In this document: piece by piece, positions 11,346-26,965 of the stretch
Numbering within the stretch: the first letter of the stretch is position 1
Layout: each line of letters starts with the position of its first letter
From: Beroe ovata
Taxonomy: Eukaryota > Ctenophora > Nuda > Beroida > Beroidae
Reading direction: 5' to 3'
DNA: 64,000 nucleotides
NCBI GenBank assembly: GCA_946803715.1
Contig: CAMPET010000127.1
Location: forward strand, 35,081-99,080
Notes under the pieces: generated by a model
Told to the model about the DNA's origin: nothing
The model's database searches: none
What the model saw: only the letters and a program-made list of their open reading frames with translations
Made by a program: the position numbers and the translations under genes

Positions 11346-11867
11346 ATAAATGAAGCTATTATTGGATCGCATATTTTGAGGCAATAGGCGTGCGAATTCT
11401 TGTATATTAATTCTTGTATATTGATTCTTGTATAGTAATTCTTGTATAGTAATTCTTGTATAGAATTCTTGTATAGTAGAAATAGTTTCTCATGAAGTGA
11501 ACAATATGATGACTCTGTTACCAACATTGAAATCTGGCGTAAAATCGAGGATAAACTTTCGATTTAGGGAGGATAAGGATGCTTTTTATTAGTGTTATTG
11601 ATAAAGTGTTAATCAGTAACACAAGTATAGACTATAGCCTTGTACTCAACCTCAGCATGGAGATTCCATTTTGTAATTCTAATCCCATCCTAAGTTTCTT
11701 TCTGTGGATTTCCTGGAGAGACATTCTCAAGATTTAGTCAACTAGTCTGGATTGACCAGAGAAATTACTGCTAAATCAATATCCTTCATGCTCTCTGAAT
11801 ACCTATATATCATTTTGTTACGTTATATCTAAACGTCAGTGTCTCTATCAAACATAAAATCCCCAGT

Positions 11868-14280
11868 ATGGCAGCTACGATCAGTGATGAATATCAAATT
11901 ATTTTGATTGGAGCTGCTAGTGTGGGAAAAACATGTATAATCAAGAAATGGACTTCTGATGAGGTTTGTAATGACTCAACAATCAACATTGTGCCTCTGT
12001 TCAGTGTTCATGAATCAATGAAAGACCAATGAAGGACCAATGAAGATAACTTGAAAAGGAAAGTTTTATTGACTCCTAATTTGTCCCCCTTTTCAGTTTT
12101 CAGATGAATACATTCCAACTAAGTTTAGTACTGATCACAAAGAAATAGATGTCAGGGGACGATGTTGTAAGGTTCAAATTTTGGACACAGCCGGCCTCTC
12201 ACAGTATTGGGCAATGCGTGATGGTATTATTCGTTCAGGTAAATTTGTGGCTGAGTGGATGCTAATTTAAATCCGTGAATGCTCATATTTCCTGATTCAC
12301 GCACCACCATTTTACAGCTGACGGAATCATGGTTGTTTTTTCCATTACCGATGAAGGAAGTTTCGAAATGCTGCAAGATTTGCATCAGCAAGTAGAAAGA
12401 AACCTAAAGGATACTGTGAGTTACTGTCATCGTGATATTCATGAAATGTCATGATCATTATGGATTTGTAGCTGATGTATTTGCATATCCATTGCATATA
12501 ATGATTAGTCATGGAGTGTTGCATTATCAGGTAGTGAGAATATTATTAAGTTATAATTTGTGTTGGTGTAGGTATGTGCGTTCTTGCATGTATGCATGTA
12601 TAAATGTTAGTTTTTGTGTGTTACATGAGTATTGTGTATGTATGTGTTTGTGGTTGTATGATTATGTGTGTCTGTGTGTGTACTGTGTGTACTGTGTGTA
12701 CTGTGTGTACTGTGTGTTAAGCAGTATATCTGTGTGTAGTGTGTAGTGTTTATGTATGTGTTTGTGGTTTTATAATCATGTGTGCGTGTATGTACGCACT
12801 GTGTGTTAACCATATGCATATTTGTGTATGTATACAGTATGTGTGTGTGTGTGTGTGTGTGTGTGGCTTGTGTGTGGCTTGTGTATTGTAACATCTAATG
12901 ATGTAACACTGCTTGCGATTTATACACTTTTCGTTCATAATACAATCGATACATCCTGCATAATACTTCACGACAACTGGTAATGACATTTAATGGCACG
13001 GTAACGAATGGTAAGATAGATCTGTGATCTAGCTTTTAGGTTTAACCTCACCTATCACCTCTCACATAAATATCTAGTTTCTGGTATCATCTGAATTTCA
13101 CGGGCTTGATGAAATGTAATATGAGAATAATATACGTATGCCATTTCAAGAGTCAAGACATCGGTACATCTTCAATAAACAATAAAGATGAGTGTGTTTC
13201 AGGCGTGTGTTTTATTGGTGGGTAACAAATGGGACTTGAGTGATACTCGACGGATAACATACGACACTGCTTGTTCATTCTCAGAGGACCACGGTAAATA
13301 TACATCATACATGACGTATACAGTGAACATTACAAATTTCGTATACTGAATACTGATTAGTGTATACATTTGTTCAGCACTACCCTTCCTTTGATTCCTA
13401 TCTCCAATCCCCCCGTCCATCTAAACTGTGAAGCTCAGAATTCCGGAGTTCTAGGTGGCCCAGCCTTGCAGTCGTAAGCTGTGAGAGGTACGGTGGGCCG
13501 AAACCCCTCCTTTCTCTCTTGCCACCTACTGATACTAAGATCCATATCGCAGTTGACAAGAGAGGGCCTTACATCTCTTACAGTTTAGACTCTTGTGTCA
13601 ATCCTTGGATTAGAAAATCGATATCCAATATTTTGCTATGTTTGCAGTATACCCATGCACCTCTATAGATAAGTAGACTTTGGATTGTGACCTATAAATT
13701 ATACATGACGCAAAAACTTTACATTATACATGACGTATACAATATACATTAGGTATACATGACGTTTACATTACATAGCTAATACATAACGTGTACACTA
13801 TACATAATCATGATTCATGGTCCAGGTTCAGTGTTCATCTATACAATGTTCCTACACTCATCCATATACATAAAACATACAATGCGTCCATCGCCAATGC
13901 CGAATGCGTCCATCGCCAATTCACAGATACGTTTGGTAACATTGACGAATGCCCTTACTCTTTTGCACTTGGTAGTTAGTATACATTGTGAACCACCACT
14001 ACGATTCACCTACTACGATTTGTACAGGTTTGCAGTACATCGAAACGTCGGCTCGGATAGGACACAATATAGTGGACGCATTTGTACAATTGATCGAGGT
14101 AAGGAGAGTTGGTGCTCTTTCTTTCTTGTCGACTCCCTTATTAGCCCTCTCAATTCCTAAAAAATTCCAATCATTGCCATCATCAGACTCATGTTTTTTC
14201 AGTCGATAATGGACAAGAGGTTACAGAGCCTTCCACCACGACAATCGAGCAAAAACAATAAAGTGTGCGAGGTCATGTAG
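11868..14280 (+). CDS. Ras-like small GTPase with CaaX box, 191 aa
   Basis: Six exons: 11868-11963, 12097-12238, 12318-12415, 13203-13293, 14028-14098 and 14203-14280 (TAG). Phases 0, 1, 0, 1 and 0 fit. The protein starts MAATISDEYQ and has the G boxes GAASVGKT (P-loop), a switch I Thr in EYIPTKF, DTAGLSQY, NKWD and ETSAR. The end, KVCEVM, is a CaaX motif with Met last, expected to be farnesylated and so membrane-attached. A core of YWAMRDGIIRSADG is closer to Ras than to Rab. At the Ras positions 12, 13 and 61 it has Ala, Ser and Leu, which should make hydrolysis slow (see findings). Intron 3 is filled with TG repeats. Confidence 0.9.
12540..12880. repeat. TG-rich microsatellite in intron 3 of the Ras-like gene
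   Basis: Imperfect TG/GTGTACTGT repeats, densest at 12667-12720 and 12838-12866. The cysteine- and threonine/histidine-rich frames here are artefacts. Confidence 0.9.
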
Positions 14281-15628
14281 AGAATAAGAGAGAGAGAGAG
14301 ACAGTTTGAACGTGTGTCTGCGTGAGTGTGTGACATTCGTATGGAGCAGGTTTGTGCACTTCGGCGTTATGCAGTGCATGTGCATCCAGCGCGCGCAGCT
14401 ACTCAGTGCACGTGCATTCGTAGTCCCATACACTCACCTGCATCATTGTTCTTGCATAAACGCGCGCGGGCAGAAACTTTACCTATACGCACGTGCATTT
14501 TGTCCGTGCAATACTTGGATTATAACATCGAGTAGATATTGAACCGATTCTGCGCGCAGGACATGTTGTTTGCACGTGCTCAGTTATAGCGATTGAGAGA
14601 GTTGGGCATGAGTTGGTGAGTGTTAGGGTACTGTTGTGCAGTTCCCTCCTGTGCTGCCGGATGTGATCAATTGCATATCTTTTTGTGCTCTCGTATACAT
14701 TATTTTTTGCAAACTTTTCAAATATTTTTGTAAAATCTTAAATGGACGTTTTAACAATTGAGCTCACCTTAAATTTAATCATGTTTTAAAAATAACAAAT
14801 CCGGAATAATTTATTAGAATGTTTAGAAAGAAGTTGTCAGATTATGGAGCCAGAAGTTACTTTGAACAGCAATCAAGTCTAATAATTAATGGTTGTTTTT
14901 CATGTCCTAATATTTTCTATCATAGCAACTCATGCCAGATTGGCTGATTGGTAGAATTAGATATCCCTCATGATTGAAAGTTTTTCAAGTGTATTTCACG
15001 CAGTATTGTGATTAACTGAGGATTCGTTTCACCGAATATGATAAGGGCGACACGATGGTATAAGATATGATTATACAAGTCAACGTATGAATATCATATA
15101 ATTGATATACCGTCATATAATATGGTTCAGCTAGAGTAGATATCANCATAGAGTTTAGAATAAGGAACGCCAGATGCCGCGAACAGAAACAACCAAATCT
15201 TATTTGGTTTTGGGAAAAATAATATAATGCAGATTTGAAGGTCTCGCAGGCATTTCATTTTTCTATGGTTCTCACTGTGGCACATCTCTAACCTTTTGAT
15301 TAACTCTGGGACTTTTTGATTCTTGTTCCTATGGAAGATATATATAATATGTGTTAGATAATAATTATAGGACATGATAAGATTTGAGTTTGAAAATGGT
15401 CTTCTGTTTCTATGATGAAAAGCGCGGATAGTATGATATGAGTTTCTATGATATGATTTCAGTATGTATTATAATACGTATCAATGTCGCCTTTTTCATT
15501 GGCAAGATATTCGAGGCTACCTTTGATTGTGGTCAGGTGACTATTGTTTCTTGTGAGTTTTTTTAGTTAGAAACAACATAAAGATGTTAGTAAATAGGTA
15601 TATAGTGCGTGTGTGTGTGACTGTGCGT

Positions 15629-15693
<65 letters not shown>

Positions 15694-16450
15694 AAGGTGG
15701 TGACGCATATAATAGATATAGATACTGGTGATAGAATCGGAGGTTATCCCTCTTCCAGAGCTCCTTTTGTCGTTGGGAAGACATCTCAGTCAGCTGATTC
15801 TACCATCAACAGAAGTCAGTTCCTCGTAATATCACATGTCTGTCTGAGACTGAAATTCGTCATATGGCAAGGGGAGGTCTTTAATTGGCTGAAACAGTGC
15901 AGCAGTTGTGCTGTATTTTAAAATATAAGAATTTAGGCGTGATATATTTGTATAAGGTTGCTATAAGTGTTTCCAAAATAGGTACCATTGATGTACATTG
16001 TAGTAGTGAATTATTGAATATCATATAAGTAAATATGCATAAGTTATATCTTTGATTATAACGGATCTAGATTTTATCATTATATAATATGATTAAATGC
16101 AATATATACATTAGTTCATATCTTAAAAACGGAGTAATATCTTCTTCCTGATACTATCTATAGTAGTCTATGAAAATCTGGGTTCTTATGCAGTGTATAT
16201 TATCATGATATATACCAATTAACTTATTTTACCCTGTAACAACATTGTTTTACTAGCTTACTAGTCGACATGTGGTTGGTGTGTGTGTGTGTGTGTGTGT
16301 GTGTTTGTCAGCTAAGTGAATATAGTAACTACTAGAGGTTGCACTGTCAACTGTGGCGCGCATAGGTAATCATTTCGGTGATAATACCAAATTACTCAAC
16401 ACTAGTTACTACATTCTTCCTTGCGTCACTTGATGGATTGATATTATATG
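14281..16450. other. Intergenic region with TG microsatellites
   Basis: (TG)n tracts lie at 15607-15692 and 16276-16307. 14370-14560 is unusually rich in GCGCGC and GTGCACGTGC motifs. I see no gene. Confidence 0.55.
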
Positions 16451-16452
16451 TA

Positions 16453-16630
16453 CTTTAGAGGCGTGTTGCGCACGCACAGGACTTATATAGTGTCCTGCGC
16501 GCAGGACACTATATTCCATATAGATGTCGACTGCGCAGCAGGAGATGTCTATGTGATTTAGAGTGCGAGGCGAAGCGAAGCTGAGCCGAGTGCTCTAAAT
16601 AAGTCCTGGCTTGAGCAATAGCCTCTAAAG
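16453..16630. mobile_element. 178-bp TIR element flanked by TA
   Basis: Terminal inverted repeats start CTTTAGAGGC at 16453 and end GCCTCTAAAG at 16630; they extend about 35 bp with changes, up to AGGACTTAT. TA dinucleotides flank both ends (16451-16452 and 16631-16632), as for Tc1/mariner-type insertions. Inside is a near-perfect palindrome, TATAGTGTCCTGCGCGCAGG and its continuation (16475-16514). No coding capacity. Confidence 0.6.
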
Positions 16631-17512
16631 TATTATAGTAGTCGAACGAAAAAAGGATTTTGAACATTATTGATGTTCAATATGGTTGCAAAAATTGACT
16701 TTCTCAAAGTTAGTAAGATGTCACAGCACAGTTGTGGGAAAGCAACGTCAAAACAACGCTTGAAAGATGAATTAATGTGGCACGGAATGACAATCACGAA
16801 ATAAATTTGCGACGATGTATTTGCAAAGATTTCCACTGAAGACGAAGTGTGAAGATAAGAACTTGTGATCGGCAAAACATTCTCCACCGCTTCCATTTCA
16901 ATCTGTAATAATCAAAATGCAAAAGCACAAAAATCAGATACATACATAGGAAGTGACAGAATCAATATGTAGGGAGCAACGCCGAACAATTCAAGTTGAA
17001 AGTGAAACAACATCATCAATCTTGGACAGCGGAACATAAACAATAAGTTGTACTGGTACAAGTTGTACTGGTACAGTCTGGTACAAGAAATGCGGAATTC
17101 CCACACAACCGATCAAACACAACCACGAACATTCCACACACAACAGTACACAATAACTGATCATTACAAGAGAAATGTATAGTGAACACATTCCTTTGCA
17201 AGAACAAAATAACTGCACACCGAACACTCACACACTGAACAGTTACCAAACAATACCATATATGGTGAAATTACAGCGATCAAGAGTTTTTCCCTGGAAT
17301 TCCATTTAATGTATGGGTCACGTGACCTATCAAACTTTCTCCCAGACTATGTGTACCGTCAGATATTTGATAGTTCAACGTTGCAGCGTCATTTGCTATG
17401 TGAAAACACAGTTTGTTGCCACACGCATTTTACGATATTTTGAGTGTCCTGTAGTTTTACTCGACAATATAACGTGCGTCTGCGCGCACCTCTATTTTCC
17501 AGCCACACGACG
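16631..17512. other. Region upstream of PDCD6, nothing certain
   Basis: No gene could be supported. The first coding exon and promoter of the PDCD6-like gene may lie here but no convincing ATG exon was found. GTACTGGTACAAGTT repeats occur at 17048-17090. Confidence 0.4.
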
Positions 17513-19760
<2,248 letters not shown>

Positions 19761-20133
19761 ACACAAGTATTGTTGGTGTTCAGATTGGTGGCGTGGTGTG
19801 GTTTTCAGAACATTTTATATCTTTAGCTAATTGACGAGTATCGAGGATAAACGAAATTAAACTAATCTGAGATGCATTGTGATTTGATATTGAGTTGAAT
19901 CTTCACCAAACTATATAGTATGCTTAATACCTAATGCCTATCTTAAGATGATTTATTAATGAAGAGCTAGGCGCTAGCTCTAAGAATGAAATTCAGGATT
20001 CTTTTCTTCTCGTTCAATGAGCAATGTTCATGGTCATTGATTTCAATAACTATTTATTTCAATAAACCGCGTGTTCTCTGTTTTGATTCCATGCCGTGTT
20101 AACTACTGCTAACCCTACTCATACGGTTAGAAA
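19761..20133. other. Intergenic space PDCD6-NDUFA8
   Basis: Short spacer with AATAAA-like sequence near 20061. Nothing else is recognised. Confidence 0.5.
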
Positions 20134-20943
20134 ATGTCATGTGAGCACATTTCATGGGAGGAATTAGACAAGTACAAGGACTTCAATGTTACGAGTGTTC
20201 CCCTAATTGCTGCTGCAGACCATCTAGCTCAGGTTCGTTTCACATGACCTCCAATTTAGGCAGTCTCCGTGTTGCCCGGAACTCCGCTATTTCCGTAATG
20301 AAGCTACGCTACTACCAGTAATCAACCCTGATTATATTATTGTAAGTTCCATGATAATTCCCCTAGTCCTCCCGACGCCCCCTTCTATCACAGGCATGTA
20401 AAGACGCTAACGATGCATACATGCTGTGTCGATCTGACACGGGTGGTGACGCACGCAAGTGTCTTCGTCACGGTCAGGTGGTTACAAACTGCACCAAGAT
20501 GTTCATGGATCGGATATACTCGGAATGCAAGATGCCGCTGGCCCGATATACCACCTGTCTTGACCTCAACGTGCGACAGTGAGTAGTGGTGCTGTAATTT
20601 CTCTGTGATGATATCCATCGTGAATATCCATCTTGAATATCCATCGATTCTATACATTTCTCGTGTATAATCCCCGTGTATACCATGAAGGGCATTGTAC
20701 TGTGTACATGAGTTCCTGTTTTTGCGCTGAGGATTACCCCGCACTTTCATCCCCAGACCACATATGTGTCGATCCACGCAAATCCCATTCGACAAGTGTA
20801 TGTTGGAAAAACTGGGCGTTTCCCGGGAGTTTACATACTACCAAGACAAGAATCACCCGCATGTTCAAACGTGGAGCGAAGTGATCCGAGAGTTTGCCAG
20901 CGATGCTAAGAACGTCTTGAAACACCGTATCATCAAGGATTAG
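20134..20943 (+). CDS. NDUFA8: NADH dehydrogenase 1 alpha subcomplex subunit 8, 156 aa
   Basis: Three exons: 20134-20232, 20394-20578 and 20757-20943 (TAG), with phases 0 and 2. The protein has the twin CX9C pattern of the CHCH family: C-x9-C pairs around ACKDANDAYMLC, ARKCLRHGQVVTNC, YSECKMPLARYTTC and MCRSTQIPFDKC. This arrangement, together with FDKCMLEKLG, identifies NDUFA8. It is an accessory subunit of respiratory complex I on the intermembrane-space side, held by disulfides made in the MIA40 pathway. It has no cleavable presequence, as expected. At 156 residues it is slightly shorter than the vertebrate protein (about 172), mainly at the C-terminus. Confidence 0.93.
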
Positions 20944-21461
20944 AGCGGGAAAAATTGTTCACACTTCACACATATGTGCGCGTCCAGTGCATGTATCTGG
21001 AACTATAAAGTGAGATTAAAGTGTGTCTCCATGAATCTCCATCATCATTCATCAACTGTTGCTAGATTGGTATTCTTGCGTGATGGCGCTAAAGCCTGTT
21101 GTCCGTCACGAGGGGCTGATACTAATTTATACATTCGAGGTTGAAAGAAAGTTTAAAAACTGAAGATTTTGTCAATAGTTTGTGCTTTTAATTAATTGTA
21201 CGCGGCTAAATTATGATCATAATTTAAATTATCCCCTTTAAAATCATCTCGCAATGATATTTTGTGAAGCTTGTACACAAGAGTTCTGTGTACACTTAGA
21301 TTCCATTATTTTTTGCCCTCTACGCTGCTTGAATATGATTTTACTGCAGTGGGATTTATGCAATTGATTGTTTTAACACTTACTTAACTAGCTTGGAATG
21401 GTCAGCTCTGTTTGATACCCCATCCCCGCCCCCGTGCATAAAGCCCCGGTCACCGTGTAAC
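20944..21461. other. Intergenic space NDUFA8-TUBGCP2
   Basis: AT-rich spacer that must contain the 3' end of NDUFA8 and the promoter of TUBGCP2. No defined element seen. Confidence 0.5.
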
Positions 21462-24400
21462 ATGGAGAGTCAGTACAAGGTCCATCACCTCACTGTCCAG
21501 CTGTTGGAAGCCCTTAAATCACCACTCCCACCCGAGACATTCGTGGAGAACCTATGCCGGAAAACGTCCTCCTACTGTACTGCGCAGGTATTACAGAGTA
21601 TCATGAACAAGTCACTTTATCCCTGTTTACTCTCCATTTATAGTGTTCAGTGTTCACCCACCATTCTGTCATAACCATCCTATCATCCCTGTGATCAAAT
21701 ACCGTCGACTCGCCTGTGATCTCCCACCACTTTCCTCTGACAATCTGACACCACATCTCACTACTGACACTCTGACATCACATCTCAATACTGACAATTT
21801 GACATCACATCTCAATACTGACAATTTGACATCATATCTCAATACTGACAATCTGACATCACATCTCACAGGGTTCCGTGGTATCCTCCAAGAACAGGTT
21901 GTCTGGGTACGCCAGAGAAAAGGGACTGAGCCATGCTGATTTCCTAAAGACTTTCGATTCCCTCAAGACCAAACAACTCTTTGAACTGGAGCCATACACT
22001 TACTTCCTCGGCAAGGTATCCCTATTAATCGATTGTAGTTCTATAGTACTTAGTAGTGACATCCCTTCTTGATTTACTTTGCCATAGTAGCAAAATAGCA
22101 ACTAGCCCCCATTTCACATGTCCATTGATCAGCCATTCCACATTCTGCTTCATCACTGCTTCATCATCAGTGTCTCGAGAACAAGCGAGTATTGGACTAC
22201 CTGGAGACGATTGATAAAGATGTCCCATCCTCGGCATCGGCTTCTGATCTCAGAGCGTCCAATCTTATCCTTGAAACTATCCCTCGACCAATGTCGCAAA
22301 AGGAGGTGCACTTGCGATGTTTGTTTGAGCACATTGTATCACGAAGCCACGTTTCGAAGTTGGTTACGTCTTACCATAATAGACAGATTTCACGATTTTT
22401 GTTACCGTCCGTCTACCCCGGTAACCAATTCTCTCCTAGGTGGAAGAGGTGAGGACGGAACTTGCGATATTCAAGGCGAATACGGAGAAAAAGAAAGCCG
22501 CGCAACAGAAGAAGCTCCCTAACCTGGTGTCGCGACCTCTCCTCACCAAGGATTATGTGATTATTGACGAGGAGGCAGCCCATACTCCGCAAAAGTTACA
22601 GACCATGACAGCACTGCAGGTGTCATTTCATGTGTGCACCTAATATCACTGTGACACGTACACCGATAATGTGTGCACTTTCAACCACTGTGTGACTTGT
22701 CGCCTGTAACCTATGTTGCATCGCTACAAGTGTGTTGCAAGTAGTAGTTTCTCTTCAATCATGTGATAACTACACTCTCTCTCCCTTAGCAAGAAAACGC
22801 GATTGTGGAGGATTTACTGTTTGTACTAATTGGTATCGAAGGACAGTACATCCTGGTTGAGCCGCTGGACACACCATTCGGTCAACGCCGCTTCAAAACA
22901 ATCGTGAGTACCTACTGTTGTGATGCACTGTTGATTCTCATCACTTGACACCTTCTGAAGTTGTCAAATAGTGATGATGGTCTTCACAAGATAAATTTGT
23001 TTTAACACACCCCTCTCATAGATCGGGTTAGATCCTGGTATCGAGGGTCAAGTAAACAAGATCCTACCACTGTGCTCATGCTACTCCATTGTCACACGGT
23101 TTCTTGACCACTCCTCAAAATACGCTTCTGGCATGGTACGTAGCATGAGTTTCATCTTAAAAGTTGTGAATGATAAGTTTGAAGTTTGTGAGCGATGAAA
23201 TGATTCAAATGATTGATTCTCAAAAGTTTCCAAATCGTGAAACTGATTGACAGTAATGAATGCCACGTAGGTTAATCAAGCGCTGTGTGCGGCAATCAAA
23301 ACTCTGGTTAAGGAGTACATTGTTATGATAGCACAGCTGGAGGAGCAACACTCATTGGGACAACTCAGCCTTCAGAAGATGTGGCTCTTCATACAGTCGT
23401 GTATCAGCACCTTCTACGTGAGTGTTGTTGCTTTGGCAACAGCAACAAACTATAGAATTGAACCAATAGTAAAGAGATCCGATGAAATTCGCCTCATTTC
23501 GCTGGATTTCCATCCCTAAAACACACATGATATCGAATTTGAAAATCATCCCCTATTAGAATAACAATCTTCCTGGTGCCATACTGTAATACTGTCACAA
23601 TGCCTCAAGTTGCCACTCTCCAGTCTCCTCATTTCTCCCCATCTCTGACATCAGGTCCTCGCCACGATTTGTCACGACATGGTGAACGGCAGTTGTCGGG
23701 GTGGCTCCACTCTGTCTCTCCTCCACGACAAGACATTCTCACACGTGGGCGAGGTGACGTCACAGGACCTCTGTCTGTACCTTACCCAGTCAGCGTGTGT
23801 TCCGTACTTTGGCATGCTCGAGAAATGGCTCTACAAGGGTAAGAGAGCGGTAATGATGATTGTTGTATTGTTGTTATCTTATTGTCGAGAGAGTTGAAGA
23901 TTAGTGTAGTGTTGTGCGAATGTGAACTCGTAAAATCGTGATTCTGATTCTTCTCAAAAACCCAGGAAACAGGTTCCAGGAACCTGGTTCCTATACGGTA
24001 GTTATTACTGGTATGATCACTGTACATGATGCAGGTATAATCGATGACCCGTATAACGAGTTTTTCGTGGAGGAATTTGGGGATGAGCACGTTTTGGAAC
24101 AAGTCCAGAGAAAGTATGAGGTGGTGTACGATGCGTACTGGGAGAAGCGATACTCGCTCAACACACACCAGGTACTGCTGTAGCTGTCTGAGGACGTGTC
24201 TCTGCCTCACCAGTCACCAGTGAGCCGACAACCCGGTGTCAATGTTGTTACCCCCTCTATCTGCTATGATAGAGTCTATCATAGCCTTGTTATTACAGTT
24301 ATCACTTATCGGTTCGGCTCAGTCATGTCAGCTGCTGCTCTATTTAACAATATCAGTTACCACTAATCAGACAAACAATCAACAATGCACTCAGTCACAA

Positions 24401-26965
24401 TCAATATGTTAACCGCTGCTGCGTGTCTCCAGGTGCCCAAGTTCCTGGCTAAAGTAGCGGAAAAAGTCCTGCACACGGGCAAGTACCTGAACGTGATCCG
24501 GCAGTGCGGGTACAACGTGCAGTGTCCCGACTCCCGCCAGATAAAGTACACGCTGGTTGAGCGCGAGTACATGGCGTGTATAGAGGGAGCGTACGATTTC
24601 GCGGCACAGCGGCTCCTCACTCTGCTCCTGGAGGAGCACAAACTGATGGAGCGATTGCTCAGCATCAAGAACTTCTTCCTCATGGGACAAGGTATTATAG
24701 CGTGATCGTGTATGTGATGAGTGAAAAATGAGTAGTGAGTGTTGAATTGCATGGTACAGACTTAGAGTCGTTATTTTACTGTGCAAAATTTAAGGAGTAA
24801 GCTGTGTTACGAGTTTGAGAAACCTTTGAGCGATCGCTCACTGCCCAAAGCTATTTTGGTTATATTACAGTCCTGATTTATCGAATAACTTCTTGATTGC
24901 CAGTTAAGTCTTCAGAATACAAAAGTGTGAGTTCACTCACTTGATTTGGTACCGATACACAGATCAGAGATCTTCGAACACATGTATATGAAAGGCACCG
25001 AGGCACATATCACGCAGCAGTGATTGTCACTGATGATTATCATAATCATGGTACCTGATTAATTGCCCATCTCACGTGACCACTATTCTCTCAGGAGACG
25101 TGTTTGTCCACTTCATGGACATGGCAGAACATGAGCTGAGGAAGAAGCATGACGATATCGTGGCGTCCCGCATAGAATCCCTCCTCGACCTGGCTGTGAG
25201 AACGAGTGTCGCAGCTAACGACCCCTTCAAAGAGGATCTGAAAGTGGACATTGTCCCGTACGACCTGATAACGCAACTCTTCAGAATAATCAACGTGAGG
25301 GGTCACACACTGGGGCCTACAGAACAGGTGTATCCTGCATTTGAACCTCATCCGTCAGGGCTGACTGGGGTGGAGGCTTTCACACTGGACTACAAGGTAA
25401 GGGGATGATTCCTCAGTATCCAGACACAGTTCTTCACACAGCATCACTCTCTCTCACTCACCCACACTGGGTCTCACACTCTCACACCCAGGTACAATGG
25501 CCTGTGTCCCTGATAGTTTCTCCCAAGTCCATCATCAGATACCAGCTCTTATTTCGCCACCTTTTCCACTGTAAACACGTAGAGCGGCAGCTGTGCGCCG
25601 TGTGGCAAGCTCACAAACAAGCCAAGTGGGAGCCCATCTATACTACGAAATGGCATGCTGCCGCTTTCTGCCTGCGACAGCGAATGCTTTCCTTCATCAG
25701 TAACTACAGTTACTATGCCATGTTTGAAGTCATAGAAAAGCAGTGGCACATCTTTATCCAGGACATACAGGTGACTTTCACTATCAGTATCATCGTAACT
25801 AGAGAATACAGTGACTACTCCTACGAAATATATGACTTTAACCCCCCTCCCCTCCCCTCCTCCCCCTGACCCCCAAAACCCCAGACAGTCAAGACGATTG
25901 ATAACGTAATCGCGATACACAACGACTTCCTCGAGACATGTCTCAAGGATTGTCTACTGACGACACCGGAACTTCTCAGAAGTTTGGCAAAACTCCAAGC
26001 TATCTGTGTTAACTTCAGTAACGCCATGCTCCGGCTTATTCCACCGCCGAACCTATCTGTAGCTACACAAGCGGAACAAAACATGAAAATGCACTCGCAG
26101 GAACACTTTGAAGGAATAATCAAGAACTTTGATGATAATTTCACCCTACTTACCGTGCAGCTGCTTATGAATGTGAGTTGTCACCGAGTTATATTTTCAT
26201 TGTTAATAATCATTAGACTTATTTTTGTGGTAATTGGTAAACTAGAGTCACAAAAATGTAGTCGAGTTTGAGCAGTTCAAAGCATCATCTTCAATTTGCA
26301 TTCCATCGCCCCATTCCCCCTCAGATACAGACAATATCGAAGACAGCCTCGGAGCACCACCTCTCCTACCTGCTCTCGCGACTGGATCCCAATGATTTCT
26401 ACGCGCGGCTCATGGAGGAGAATCCCCGTCTGGTGGAAGAGGCGGTGAGACTCAACTCTGAGACACGGTGTGAGATGATAGGGGAGAACCCTGGCAGTAG
26501 GGAGGAGCAGCAGCCTCCCTCTAACAAGCGGGTACAACCCCCGGGGGAAACACCGGTCCTCACTAAAACACCCTCCACTGCCAGGTATAGTTAGAGGGAA
26601 GTACCTCGTGAGTCGTGCTGTATCTGATAGATGAAGATCTGATTTACAGCATAGTCACGGGATATTCCCATGTATAGTCACTGGATTTTCTCATGTATAG
26701 TTTATCCGGGAGTGTCGAGTCGGGCCACGTGACGCGAGGTAGTCGACAGGGCGTGTCAAAGGCACCAAGACAGCCGTCATCTGGCAGACAGTCAGCTGAG
26801 AGACAGGCATCTGGCAGACAGTCAGCTGAGAGACAGACAGCTGGCAGACAGCCAGCAGCTGGTCCGTCAGCGTCCCAACTAGCGGCTGATATACAGGAGT
26901 TGAGAAGACAGGTTGCTAACAAGATGCAGCAGAGTAGCGGTGTGGGACATTCCACTAATGTCTAG
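21462..26965 (+). CDS. TUBGCP2: Gamma-tubulin complex component 2 (GCP2), 15 exons, 977 aa
   Basis: Exons: 21462-21587, 21872-22015, 22171-22305, 22440-22619, 22790-22903, 23022-23135, 23271-23417, 23655-23838, 24035-24171, 24433-24691, 25095-25396, 25492-25770, 25885-26172, 26325-26584 and 26701-26965 (TAG). Every junction keeps phase. Diagnostic GCP2 text includes GGSTLSLLHD, IIDDPYNEFFVEE, TGKYLNVIRQCG, GDVFVHFMDMAEHELRK, LFRHLFHCKHVERQLC and FLETCLKDCLLT. It covers both GRIP1 and GRIP2 regions. GCP2 pairs with GCP3 in the gamma-tubulin small complex that nucleates microtubules. It is about 75 residues longer than the human protein because of a Gln/Ser/Arg-rich tail in the last exon with repeated SGRQSAERQ. 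Start chosen at MESQYKVHHL, matching the family's short N-terminus. Confidence 0.95.
21740..21870 (+). repeat. 27-bp tandem repeat in TUBGCP2 intron 1
   Basis: Five imperfect copies of a unit with TGACATCACATCTCAATAC end right at the acceptor of exon 2, so the last copy supplies the polypyrimidine tract and AG. Confidence 0.85.

Noticed and set aside
17313-17512. Upstream in-frame extension of the PDCD6 first exon starting MGHVTYQTFSQ
   Set aside because: Composition is unlike the family and an acceptor-like site (tattttccag) precedes the Pro/Gly repeats; an upstream exon or assembly problem is more likely.
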